Shown here: piece after piece, positions 15,592 through 23,676 of the stretch | Numbering within the stretch: position 1 is the first letter of the stretch | Layout: each line of letters starts with the position of its first letter | NCBI GenBank assembly: GCA_003220315.1 | Contig: QHSA01000151.1 | Span: 1 to 43,882 of the forward strand | DNA from: Candidatus Rokuibacteriota bacterium | GTDB lineage: Bacteria > Methylomirabilota > Methylomirabilia > Rokubacteriales > CSP1-6 | DNA: 43,882 nucleotides | Direction: 5' to 3' | The notes under the pieces: model-generated | Database searches by the model: none | Told to the model about the DNA's origin: nothing | Seen by the model: only the letters and a program-made list of their open reading frames with translations | Made by a program: the position numbers and the translations under genes

Positions 15592-15606
15592 TGGCACGTT
15601 CGTTGC
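15592..15606 (+). promoter_or_regulatory. Sigma-54-type -24/-12 promoter of the S8 protease gene
   Basis: TGGCAC-N5-TTGC (15592-15597 and 15603-15606), an exact match to the sigma-54 core. Transcription would start near 15617, only about 5 nt before the ATG at 15622. Chance occurrence cannot be excluded. Confidence 0.55.
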
Positions 15607-15621
15607 CCACTATGACGGCCC

Positions 15622-18600
15622 ATGGCCGGCCGGGCGCTTTCGTTCCTCGCCGCGAGTCTGTTGCTGCTCGGGGTCCTCCTACCCACGAATGTGGTCGCGG
15701 CACCTGCCGACAAAGACGGTCACGTGGTGCCGACGGCGATCCACGACCGCGCGCGGGCCGAAGGCGAGGTGCGCGTCCTCGTCGAGCTCTTGCTTCCCTC
15801 CGGCCGCGTTGCCGAGGGTGCCGTGCCGAATCAGGCGAGGGCCCTCTACCGCCAAGAGATCACCGACGCCGCCTCGCGTTTGCTGAGCCGGCTCACACAG
15901 CACCCGCACCGTGTCCTTCGCCGATACGTGACGGCGCCACTGATCGCGCTCGAGGCTGGCCCGACGGCGTTGCAAGCGCTGGATGCATCGAGCTCGCTGG
16001 TCAAGCGGGTGACGGAAGACAGGATTCACACGCCGGTCCTGCTGGATAGTGTCCCGCTCATCGGCGCCGACAAGGCGTGGGCTCAGGGCTTCGACGGCAC
16101 CGGCCTCGTGGTGGCGCTGATCGACACCGGTGTCGACTCGGCTCATCAGTTCCTCGCCGGCAAGGTCGTGGAGGAGGCGTGCTACTCGACCACGTCCGCG
16201 CAGCGGAGCACGACGCTCTGCCCGAACGGCGCCGACGAGCAGATCGGTACCGGGGCCGGGGTGTACTGCCCGCTCGAGCTCGAAGGCTGCTGGCACGGCA
16301 CCCACGTCGCGGGCATCGCCGCCGGGAACGGGACGCCGTCCGGCCTGCCGATCTGGGGTGTCGGGCGGGGCGCCAGCATCATGTCGGTCCAGGTCTTCTC
16401 ACGGTTCGACGGGTTCTTCGACTGCGGCGGCTCGCCACCCTGCATCGGAGCGTACACGTCCGATATCCTCGCCGCCCTCGAGCGTGTCTATGCCCTGCGT
16501 ACCAAGCACCCCTTTGCCGCGGTCAACATGAGCCTGGGCGGCGGGCTCTTCAGCTCGACCTGCGACGACCAACCCTACAAGCCGTTCATCGACAACCTGC
16601 GCGCAGCCGGCATCGCGACCGTCGTGGCCTCCGGAAACAACGGGGCCATCGACCGGCTCAGCGCGCCGGCGTGCGTCTCCACCGCTGTGAGCGTCGGCGC
16701 GACGACCAAGGACGACCAGGTCGCGGACTTCTCGAACGTGGCCCCCTTCCTGTCCCTGTTCGCCCCCGGCGTCAGCATCATCTCGTCGTTCGCCGGTGGC
16801 GGGTTCGCGATCGCGAGCGGGACGTCGATGGCGGCCCCGCACGTCGCCGGCACCTGGGCGGTGCTCAAGCAGGCCAAGCCGACCGCGAACGTCGACGAGA
16901 TCCTCCAGGCCCTGACCGGCACAGGAGTCATGATCGAGGACACTCTCGCCGGAACGGGCACCACCCGGCCGCGGATTCAAGTCGACCTCGCGCTGAGCGC
17001 CCTCCTCAACCCGGGCGTGCCGATCATTTCCGGCATCTCTCCCAAGCGAGGGACGCTGGGCACAAGCCTCACCGTGACGGTCAACGGGATCAACTTCGAG
17101 CCCGGGGCGACCGCCTCGTTCGGCGCCGACGTCACGGTGACGTCGATGACGGTGGTCTCGTCCACTCAGCTCTCGGTCGCCCTCGCCATCGCCGCCACGG
17201 CGAATCCCGGTCCGCGCGACGTCACGGTGACGAACCCCGGCGGGCAGACCGTGACCCGCGCGGGCGGCTTCACGGTCCTGCCGCCGCCGCCGGCGCTCAG
17301 CCTGGCGTTTCTGGGGAAGCTACGCGACAAGGTGGGGCAGGGCAATTCGGCCTTCAGCGCGGACGGCGCGCTCGACGGCAGCTTCCGGGTGACCGTCCAG
17401 GGCGGGGTCTGGCCTCGGACGGTGACGCGGCTCGAGCTGCGCTCCAGCGGCGGCGTCTGGGACACCGACCCCGCGACCGCGCACTGGGCCCTCGGGGCCT
17501 CAGCGAGCCTCGACGGCGCGCTGCTCAACACCGGGACCGGGACGGTGAGCTTCGGCGTCGCCGACGGCGGCGCCTTCTTCGCATTCGCTTCCGATCTGAA
17601 CCCCACCGTGTTCAATAGCGGGACGGGCTTCACGCTCACCGCCAACTTCGCCGACGGTACCTCCGCCGTCGCGACCTTGAGCCTGCCGATCGTGCCCACG
17701 ATCTCGAGCGTGTCGCCGAGCACCGGGCTTCAGGGAGCGAACCTCACCGTTACGGTGACGGGCACGAACTTCAAGGCGGGGGCGAGCGCCGGGTTCGGCG
17801 CCGGCATCACGGTCGGCTCGACGACGGTGGTCTCGTCCACCCAGCTCTCGGTCGCCCTCGCGATCGAGGCCACGGCGGCGATGGGCCCGCGTGACGTGAC
17901 GGTCTCGAATCCCGACGGCCAGTCAGTGGTGCTGACGGGCGGCTTCACGGTGACCCCGCCACCGCCGACGCTCAGCCTGGCGTTTCTCGGCAAGCTGCGG
18001 GACAGGGTGGGGCAGAGCAACTCGGCCTTCAGCGCGGACGGCGCGCTCGATGGCACCTTCCGGGTGACCGTCCAGGCGGGGAGTTTCGCCCGGACAGTGA
18101 CACGGCTCGAGCTGCGGACCGGCGGCGGGGTCTGGGACACCGATCCCGCGACGGCGCACTGGGCTCTCGGGGCCTCGACCAGTCTCGACGGCGCCCTGCT
18201 CAACGCCGGGAACGGGACGGTGAGCTTCGGCGTCGCCGACGGCGGGGCGTTCTTCGTGTTCGCGTCCGATCTGAACCTCACGGCGTTCAGTAGCGGAGCC
18301 AGCTTCACGCTGACTGCTAACTTCGGCGACGGCACCTCGGCCAGCGCGACCGTCAGCGTGCCGCTCACGCCGACGATCGCCAGCGTGTCGCCGAGCAGCG
18401 GGGTTCAGGGAGCGAGCCTCACCGTCACGGTGGCCGGCACGAACTTCCAGGCCGGGGCAAGCGCCTCGTTCGGCGCCGGCATCACGGTCGGCTCGACGAC
18501 GGTGGCGTCGTCCACCCAGCTCTCGGTGGCCCTCGCGATCGGGGCCACGGCGGCGATGGGCGCGCGCGACGTGGCGGTGTCGAATCCCGACGGCCAGACG

Positions 18601-19725
18601 GTGGTGCTGACGGGCGGCTTCACGGTGACCCCGCCGCCGCCGACGCTCGGCCTGGCGTTTTTCGGCAAGCTACGGGACAAGGTGGGGCAGGGCAATGGGG
18701 CCTTCAGCGCGGACGGCGCGCTCGACGGCAGCTTCCGGGTGACCATCCAGGCGGGGAGCGGCGCGCGGACGGTGACGCGGCTCGAGCTGCGCCGGACCGG
18801 CGGCGGCGGGGTCTGGGACACCGACCCCGCGACGGCGCACTGGGCGCTTGGGGCCGCGGGGAGTCTCGACGGCGCGCTGCTCAACACCGGCACCGGGACG
18901 GTGAGCTTCGGCGTCGCCGACGGCGGGGCGTTCTTCGTGTTCGCGTCCGATCTGAACCCGACGGTATTCGGTAGCGGGGCGGGCTTCACGCTGACTGCCA
19001 ATTTCGGCGACGGCACCTCGGCCGGCGCGACTGTCAGCTTGCCGCTCATGCCGACGATCGGGAGCGTGTCGCCGAGCAGCGGGGTTCAGGGAGCGAGCCT
19101 CACCGTCACGGTGACGGGCGCGAACTTCCAGGCGGGGGCGAGTGCCGGGTTCGGCGCCGGCATCACGGTCAGCTCGACGACGGTGGTCTCGTCCGCCCAG
19201 CTCTCGGTGGCCCTCGCGATCGGGGCCACGGCGGCGATGGGCGCGCGTGACGTGACGGTGTCGAATCCCGACGGCCAGACGGTGGTGCTGACGGGTGGCT
19301 TCACGGTGACCCCGCCACCGCCGACGCTCGGCCTGGCGTTTCTCGGCAAGCTACGGGACAAGGTGGGGCAGGGCAATGGGGCCTTCAGCGCGGACGGCGC
19401 GCTCGACGGCAGCTTCCGGGTGACGGTTGGGGCGGGGAGCGGCGCGCGGACGGTGACACGGCTCGAGCTGCGCCGGGCAAGCGGTGGAGCTTGGGACACC
19501 GACCCCGCGACGGCGAACTGGGCGCTCGGGGCCGCGGGGAGCCTCGACGGGGCGCTGCTCAACGCCGGCACCGGGACGGTGAGCTTCGGCGTCGGGGACG
19601 GCGGCGAATTCTTCGTGTTCGCGTCCGACTTCGGCCCGGCGGCCTTCACGACGGGTACAAGCTTCTCATTGACCGTGACTCTCGCCGACGGCTCGGTGGC
19701 CACGGTCCCGACGACGATCCCTTAG
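15622..19725 (+). CDS. Secreted S8 subtilisin-like serine protease with four IPT-plus-unknown-domain repeats
   Basis: 1367 residues. Order: signal peptide (1-27, LSFLAASLLLLGVLLPTNVVA), propeptide (about 48-145), S8 catalytic domain (about 146-455), then four tandem units of about 225 residues (467-1367). Catalytic residues: Asp168 in ALIDTGVDSAH, His225 in WHGTHVAGIAAGNG, oxyanion Asn339 in SGNNGA, Ser402 in SGTSMAAPHVAG. Each unit is an IPT/TIG immunoglobulin-like domain (SPSSGVQGASLTVTVTGxNF...) and, after a PPPP linker, a domain of about 135 residues (LAFLGKLRDKVGQGN ... WDTDPATAHWALG ... VSFGVADGGAFFVFASDLN) that I do not recognise. The ATG has no ribosome site but sits just after a sigma-54-like promoter. 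Probably released or displayed outside the cell. Confidence 0.93.
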   Translation: MAGRALSFLAASLLLLGVLLPTNVVAAPADKDGHVVPTAIHDRARAEGEVRVLVELLLPSGRVAEGAVPNQARALYRQEITDAASRLLSRLTQHPHRVLRRYVTAPLIALEAGPTALQALDASSSLVKRVTEDRIHTPVLLDSVPLIGADKAWAQGFDGTGLVVALIDTGVDSAHQFLAGKVVEEACYSTTSAQRSTTLCPNGADEQIGTGAGVYCPLELEGCWHGTHVAGIAAGNGTPSGLPIWGVGRGASIMSVQVFSRFDGFFDCGGSPPCIGAYTSDILAALERVYALRTKHPFAAVNMSLGGGLFSSTCDDQPYKPFIDNLRAAGIATVVASGNNGAIDRLSAPACVSTAVSVGATTKDDQVADFSNVAPFLSLFAPGVSIISSFAGGGFAIASGTSMAAPHVAGTWAVLKQAKPTANVDEILQALTGTGVMIEDTLAGTGTTRPRIQVDLALSALLNPGVPIISGISPKRGTLGTSLTVTVNGINFEPGATASFGADVTVTSMTVVSSTQLSVALAIAATANPGPRDVTVTNPGGQTVTRAGGFTVLPPPPALSLAFLGKLRDKVGQGNSAFSADGALDGSFRVTVQGGVWPRTVTRLELRSSGGVWDTDPATAHWALGASASLDGALLNTGTGTVSFGVADGGAFFAFASDLNPTVFNSGTGFTLTANFADGTSAVATLSLPIVPTISSVSPSTGLQGANLTVTVTGTNFKAGASAGFGAGITVGSTTVVSSTQLSVALAIEATAAMGPRDVTVSNPDGQSVVLTGGFTVTPPPPTLSLAFLGKLRDRVGQSNSAFSADGALDGTFRVTVQAGSFARTVTRLELRTGGGVWDTDPATAHWALGASTSLDGALLNAGNGTVSFGVADGGAFFVFASDLNLTAFSSGASFTLTANFGDGTSASATVSVPLTPTIASVSPSSGVQGASLTVTVAGTNFQAGASASFGAGITVGSTTVASSTQLSVALAIGATAAMGARDVAVSNPDGQTVVLTGGFTVTPPPPTLGLAFFGKLRDKVGQGNGAFSADGALDGSFRVTIQAGSGARTVTRLELRRTGGGGVWDTDPATAHWALGAAGSLDGALLNTGTGTVSFGVADGGAFFVFASDLNPTVFGSGAGFTLTANFGDGTSAGATVSLPLMPTIGSVSPSSGVQGASLTVTVTGANFQAGASAGFGAGITVSSTTVVSSAQLSVALAIGATAAMGARDVTVSNPDGQTVVLTGGFTVTPPPPTLGLAFLGKLRDKVGQGNGAFSADGALDGSFRVTVGAGSGARTVTRLELRRASGGAWDTDPATANWALGAAGSLDGALLNAGTGTVSFGVGDGGEFFVFASDFGPAAFTTGTSFSLTVTLADGSVATVPTTIP
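17020..19722 (+). repeat. Four tandem in-frame repeats of 672-681 bp in the protease gene
   Basis: Units: 17020-17694, 17695-18369, 18370-19050, 19051-19722. Units 3 and 4 are the most alike at the DNA level; unit 1 is the most diverged in its IPT half. Length changes are whole codons. Near identity over long stretches, including synonymous sites, indicates recent duplication or gene conversion. Confidence 0.92.
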
Positions 19726-19738
19726 GCGGCACCCTCGC

Positions 19739-20257
19739 TCACTTACGCGTGTACTCGGGCCTGCGGGAGGACACCAGACGCGCGTACCGAGCCTGCAGAA
19801 TCCAGCTCAGTGTCGCGCCAATCAGGATACCCACCATGACCTTCAGGGCCAAATAGCAGTACGCCTGCACGAGGGCGAATTGCTCGGGCGTCAGCCCGAG
19901 ACGAAGTCGATGCCAATCCGCCAGGGTGGGGAAGAGCGCGGCTCCGATCAGCACCACGGTCGTGAGGAAGTGTCCGATGCTGAACGGCCGAGCCAGTCGC
20001 GTGACACTTTCCGTGGTAATGATCGCGGCCACGACGCTCAGAAACAGGCCCAGCCCGGCCAGCCGCCGCAGCGACGGATTGTCGATCGCCGAGAACAAAT
20101 CGAGACCGGCGGTCGAGCCCACCACCCACGTCAGCAAGGCTGGCAGGACGTCATAGAACAGCACATGCCCCACGACGGCCACCGGCACGAGCAGCTTTTC
20201 CAGCATCTCCGAGCGCCTGCCCGCGCTCCTCTCGTCCGCCTCATCGCTATAGGGCAT
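19739..20257 (-). CDS. Membrane protein of unknown function, four to five helices
   Basis: 172 residues, not recognised. An acidic, polar N-terminus (MPYSDEADERSAGRRSEM) precedes hydrophobic segments LVPVAVVGHVLFYDVLPALL, LAGLGLFLSVVAAIIT, FLTTVVLIGAALFPTL, LVQAYCYLALKVMVGILIGA and a basic C-terminus. The start is backed by GAGGAG 7 nt upstream of the ATG. The frame stays open further upstream through the Rieske fragment, but the ribosome site and the change in sequence character mark the real beginning here. It converges with the protease gene, the stops being 14 nt apart. Confidence 0.72.
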   Translation of the reverse strand: MPYSDEADERSAGRRSEMLEKLLVPVAVVGHVLFYDVLPALLTWVVGSTAGLDLFSAIDNPSLRRLAGLGLFLSVVAAIITTESVTRLARPFSIGHFLTTVVLIGAALFPTLADWHRLRLGLTPEQFALVQAYCYLALKVMVGILIGATLSWILQARYARLVSSRRPEYTRK

Positions 20258-20338
20258 CTCCAGGCTCCTCTGGCAGGCCGACTGCCGAAGTCGACGCCAC
20301 CGACTACTATTCCATAGGGAACGCCGCCACGCACAGAC

Positions 20339-20761
20339 GAGTCCCCACCGGCTGCGGTCGAGGTGCTCCCCGTAGGCGTCCTTCGCGAACGGTACCCCGA
20401 CCAGCGCGCCGTCCGTGGCATAGCTCCAGCCGTGGTAGGGGCACGTGAACTCGACCGTGTTGCCCTCGTCGTACCGGCAGACCTTCATGCCGCGGTGTCG
20501 GCACGAGTTCAGGAAGACGTGGATCCGCCCCGCCCGGTCGCGGCAGAGAATGACCGACTCCTCCCCCATGGACGACACCAGGTAGTCGCCCGGCCGCGTG
20601 ATCTGGCTCTCGTGGCCGACGAAGAGCCAGGCGCGCGCGAACATCCGCTCCTGCTCCTGGCGGTAGATCTCCTCGTTCACGAAGATCTCGCGGCTCACGA
20701 TGCCCTTGTCGACGTCGACCAGACCAAGGAGATCTCCGGGCTTCGGCCTCGGCATCGTCAT
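20339..20761 (-). pseudogene. Truncated Rieske-type ring-hydroxylating oxygenase alpha subunit (N-terminal third)
   Basis: 141 codons matching the start of an aromatic-ring oxygenase large subunit: GLVDVDKGIVSREIFVNEEI, then IYRQEQERMFARAWLFVGHE, then the complete [2Fe-2S] site, CRHRG (Cys87, His89) and CPYHGW (Cys107, His110), then HLDRSRWGL. At that point homology stops; the catalytic iron domain (about 280 more residues, with the 2-His-Asp site) is absent. The start has GGAGG 6 nt before the ATG. The frame then runs on without a stop through about 27 unrelated codons into the membrane-protein gene, giving a 340-residue chimera if translated. I read it as a deletion remnant; an isolated Rieske domain or an expressed fusion are the alternatives. 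Confidence 0.78.
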
Positions 20762-20935
20762 CGTGATCCTCCGGGCGGCGGCGGTCGCCCTCGGTCGCAG
20801 GCTGACGATAGCGCCGCACCGGAGCGTCCGCAAACGCCGTCAGCCCATCGAGGGGATCGCCGCGGGCCGCGGCTGTCTCAGGGGATCACGCCTTTAGATC
20901 GATGCCCGCCTGGTCGCTTTGCCTTATTGTGAGAT

Positions 20936-23077
20936 GTGGACGATGGTGACATGGCGCGCGAGCTGACAGACGGGCGCCTGGTATTCCTGTCGACCCTGCC
21001 CGCGGGGCGCGGCGAGCGCCGGCTCGCGCTCACGGTCGTACTCGTCTCCGCCGCGATCTTTCTCAGCGCGGTGCCGTTCGCGAAGATGCCGCTCGCGCAG
21101 ATCTCGGCCTTCATCCCGATCTACGAATCGGCGCTCGTGATCAACGATCTGATCACGGCGGGCTTGCTGTTCGGTCAGTTCAGCTTCTTACGATCGCGGG
21201 CGCTGTGCGTGCTGGCCAGCGGCTACCTGTTCACCGCTCTCATGACCGTCTCGCACGCGCTCACGTTTCCCGGCCTGTTCTCGCCGACCGGCCTGCTCGG
21301 CGCCGGGCCCCAGAGCACGGCCTGGCTGTACATGCTCTGGCATGGCGGCTTCCCCCTCCTCGTCATCGCCTACGCACTGCTCAAGGACGCGGGGCGGGAG
21401 ACGGGTCGGCCGCGCGGCCGCGCCGGCGTCGCCGTCCTCGCCAGCCTCGCGGCGGTGTTCGTCGTCGCGGGCGGGCTCACCCTCCTCGCCACGGCCGGCC
21501 AGGACGTGCTCCCCGCGATCATGCAGGGGAACCACTACACCCCGGCGATGACCCTGGTCCGCTCGAGCACCTGGGTGTTGAGCCTCCTCGCGCTGGCCGT
21601 TCTCTGGTGGCGCCGGCCGCACGCGGTGCTCGACCTGTGGCTCATGGTCGTGATGTGCGCGTGGCTCTTCGATATCGCGCTCGCCGCGGTCTTTAACGCC
21701 GGCCGTTTCGACCTCGGTTTCTATGCCGGCCGGATCTATGGGCTGCTGGCGGCGAGCTTTGTGCTCATGGTGCTGCTGCTCGAGAACGGCAAGCTCTACG
21801 CTCGGCTCGTCGAGGCGCACGAAAGCGAGCGCCGGGAGCGCCAGCGCGTGCAGGAGAGAACCACCGAATTGACCGCCGTGAACGCGGAGCTGGCGACCGA
21901 GGTGACCGAGCGCCGTCGCGCCGAGGCCGAGGCGGAAGCGGCGAATCGTGCCAAGAGCGAGTTCCTCTCGCGGATGAGCCACGAGCTTCGGACCCCCCTC
22001 AACGCGATTCTCGGATTCGCGCAGCTCCTGGAGCTCGAAGTGCGGCAGCCGGCGGATCGCGAGAGCGTCGAGCAGATTCTGAAGGGGGGCAGACATCTGC
22101 TGGGCCTGATCAACGAGATTCTCGAGATCGCCAGGATCGAGTCGGGGCAGCTCCCCTTGTCGCCCGAACCCGTGCCTGTGGGCGACGCGATCCAGCGGGT
22201 GCTGGACCTGGCGCGGCCGCTGGCGGCCGCGCGTGGCATCGAGCTCGACACGACTGGCGCAGCGCTCCACCCGCGGCACGTGTGGGCAGACCAGCAGCGG
22301 CTCCAGCAGGTGCTCCTGAACCTCGTGTCGAACGGGATCAAATACAACCGGGACGGAGGTCGGCTGACAGTCGCGTGTGACGTGGCTCAAGACGGCCGAC
22401 TTCGGATCCGCGTCACGGACACGGGGCCCGGCATCGCCCCGGCGCTACAGGAGCGGCTGTTCCAGCCATTCGACCGACTGGGCGCGGAGCAGCGTGGGGT
22501 GGAGGGGACGGGCCTGGGTCTGGCGCTGTCCAAGCGGCTCGTCGAAGCCATGGGGGGTACGATCGGCGTGGAGAGCCAGCCGAGCGCGGGGAGCACGTTC
22601 TGGGTCGAGTTCCTCCAGGCGGAGAGCCCGGTGGCGCGTCAGGAGCGCAGCGAGTCGGATGTCACGGCACTCCCGACGTCCTCAGAGCAGGGCGGTACGG
22701 TGCTCTACATCGAGGACAACCTCTCGAACCTGCGCCTGGTGGAGCGAACAATGTCCCGGCGCCCACGGGTCAAGCTCATCCCCGCGATGCAGGGACGTCT
22801 TGGACTCGCGTTGGCGCGACAGCACCGGCCAGACCTGATTCTGCTGGACCTGCACCTCCCCGATATCTCGGGAGAAGAGGTGCTGCGTGAGCTCCACGGC
22901 GATCCCGAGCTCCGGCAGACGCCGGTGATCGTCCTGAGCGCCGACGCCACCCCCGGGCAGGTTCAGCGGCTCCTGGCGACCGGGGTGCGCGCCTACCTGA
23001 CCAAGCCCCTGGATGTTCGACAATTCGTGGCGCTCCTCGACGAGACGCTGCCCGCTCGGGAGATGCCCGATGGATGA
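20936..23077 (+). CDS. Hybrid sensor histidine kinase with MASE4-like membrane sensor and receiver
   Basis: 713 residues. N-terminal membrane sensor of the MASE4 kind (about residues 20-285, seven or eight helices, with SAFIPIYESALVINDLITA and TALMTVSHALTFPGLF), a coiled linker (ERTTELTAVNAELATEVTER), HisKA with the phospho-accepting His349 in FLSRMSHELRTPLNAILGF, HATPase_c with the N box (NLVSNGIKYNRDGG), G1 (DTGPGIAP) and G2 (GTGLGLALSKRL), then a receiver with Asp638 in ILLDLHLPD and the late Lys in YLTKPLD. It autophosphorylates and passes phosphate to its own receiver; the output partner is unknown. Start: GTG at 20936 or ATG at 20951; neither has a good ribosome site. Its gene ends at a strong hairpin. 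Confidence 0.92.
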   Translation: MDDGDMARELTDGRLVFLSTLPAGRGERRLALTVVLVSAAIFLSAVPFAKMPLAQISAFIPIYESALVINDLITAGLLFGQFSFLRSRALCVLASGYLFTALMTVSHALTFPGLFSPTGLLGAGPQSTAWLYMLWHGGFPLLVIAYALLKDAGRETGRPRGRAGVAVLASLAAVFVVAGGLTLLATAGQDVLPAIMQGNHYTPAMTLVRSSTWVLSLLALAVLWWRRPHAVLDLWLMVVMCAWLFDIALAAVFNAGRFDLGFYAGRIYGLLAASFVLMVLLLENGKLYARLVEAHESERRERQRVQERTTELTAVNAELATEVTERRRAEAEAEAANRAKSEFLSRMSHELRTPLNAILGFAQLLELEVRQPADRESVEQILKGGRHLLGLINEILEIARIESGQLPLSPEPVPVGDAIQRVLDLARPLAAARGIELDTTGAALHPRHVWADQQRLQQVLLNLVSNGIKYNRDGGRLTVACDVAQDGRLRIRVTDTGPGIAPALQERLFQPFDRLGAEQRGVEGTGLGLALSKRLVEAMGGTIGVESQPSAGSTFWVEFLQAESPVARQERSESDVTALPTSSEQGGTVLYIEDNLSNLRLVERTMSRRPRVKLIPAMQGRLGLALARQHRPDLILLDLHLPDISGEEVLRELHGDPELRQTPVIVLSADATPGQVQRLLATGVRAYLTKPLDVRQFVALLDETLPAREMPDG

Positions 23078-23111
23078 TGGGAAGTTCTCGTCTTACCGAG
23101 CTGAGCGCGGT

Positions 23112-23148
23112 CGCGCCGTACGCGAAGGGTGTCTTCGCGTACGGCGCG
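23112..23148. terminator. Perfect 16-bp hairpin between convergent genes
   Basis: CGCGCCGTACGCGAAG (23112-23127), 5-nt loop, and its exact reverse complement (23133-23148), between the stops of the kinase (23077) and the RRM gene (23181). There is no U tract on either side. Most likely a bidirectional transcription terminator or mRNA 3'-end stabiliser. Confidence 0.7.
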
Positions 23149-23180
23149 GCGACCTTCGAGAGCGTTACCGAACTACCAGA

Positions 23181-23495
23181 CTACCAGCGCCCTCCGCGCG
23201 AGGATCCGCCGAAGCCCCGCGAGTTCCCCCCACCGCCGCCACGAGAGCCGCCGGCCGAGGCCTTCTCCACCCGGAGCTGACGGCCGTCCAGGTCCTTGCC
23301 GTTGAACTGCGCGATCGCCTGATCGGCCTCTTCCGCCGTGGCCATCTCCACGAAGCCGAAGCCGCGCGAGCGACCCGTATCGCGGTCGGTCACGACGGCA
23401 GCCGATTCGACCTGGCCGGCCGCCGCGAACACTTCGCGAAGCCGCTCCGTCGATGTGGAAAACGCGAGCCCGCCGATGAACAGCTTCTGCGCCAT
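23181..23495 (-). CDS. RNA-binding protein with a single RRM and glycine-rich tail
   Basis: 104 residues. One RNA-recognition motif: RNP2 as KLFIGGLAF (residues 4-12) and RNP1 as RGFGFVEMA (about 44-52), followed by GKDLDGRQLRVEKA, then a Gly/Ser/Arg-rich tail (GGSRGGGGGNSRGFGGSSRG). This is the bacterial Rbp type, small cytosolic proteins that bind single-stranded RNA and are often induced by cold. AAAGGAGG, a near-perfect ribosome site, lies 6 nt before the ATG. A leader of about 130 nt separates the gene from an AT-rich block carrying a TATAAT, compatible with post-transcriptional control. Confidence 0.92.
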   Translation of the reverse strand: MAQKLFIGGLAFSTSTERLREVFAAAGQVESAAVVTDRDTGRSRGFGFVEMATAEEADQAIAQFNGKDLDGRQLRVEKASAGGSRGGGGGNSRGFGGSSRGGRW

Positions 23496-23630
23496 GGGGC
23501 GCCTCCTTTGCTGCTTCCACGCTGTGAGTTCATGCACGCTCCAGAGAAACGCGGACGCTGAAGTCATGGCCTGACGAGGCGGAGGGGTTCCCGTGAACCG
23601 ATAGCCAAGTCGGACGACACCGACAGTATC

Positions 23631-23662
23631 ACGAATTATATAAAAGATAAATGCTATATACG
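23631..23662 (-). promoter_or_regulatory. AT-rich promoter-like block upstream of the RRM gene
   Basis: About 30 bp of almost pure A+T in a GC-rich window. On the minus strand it contains TATAAT (23640-23635); no clear -35 hexamer is seen. It would give the RRM mRNA a leader of about 130 nt. Confidence 0.5.
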
Positions 23663-23676
23663 TCGGGACGACCCGC

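Noticed and set aside
17020-19722. Regular repeats considered as a CRISPR-like or non-coding array
   Set aside because: Units of about 675 bp stay in one reading frame and encode folded domains.
20257-20833. Single 364-residue Rieske-membrane fusion gene as the primary annotation
   Set aside because: A strong ribosome site and an ATG at 20257, plus loss of homology after RWGL, favour a remnant followed by a separate gene; the fusion is kept only as an alternative.
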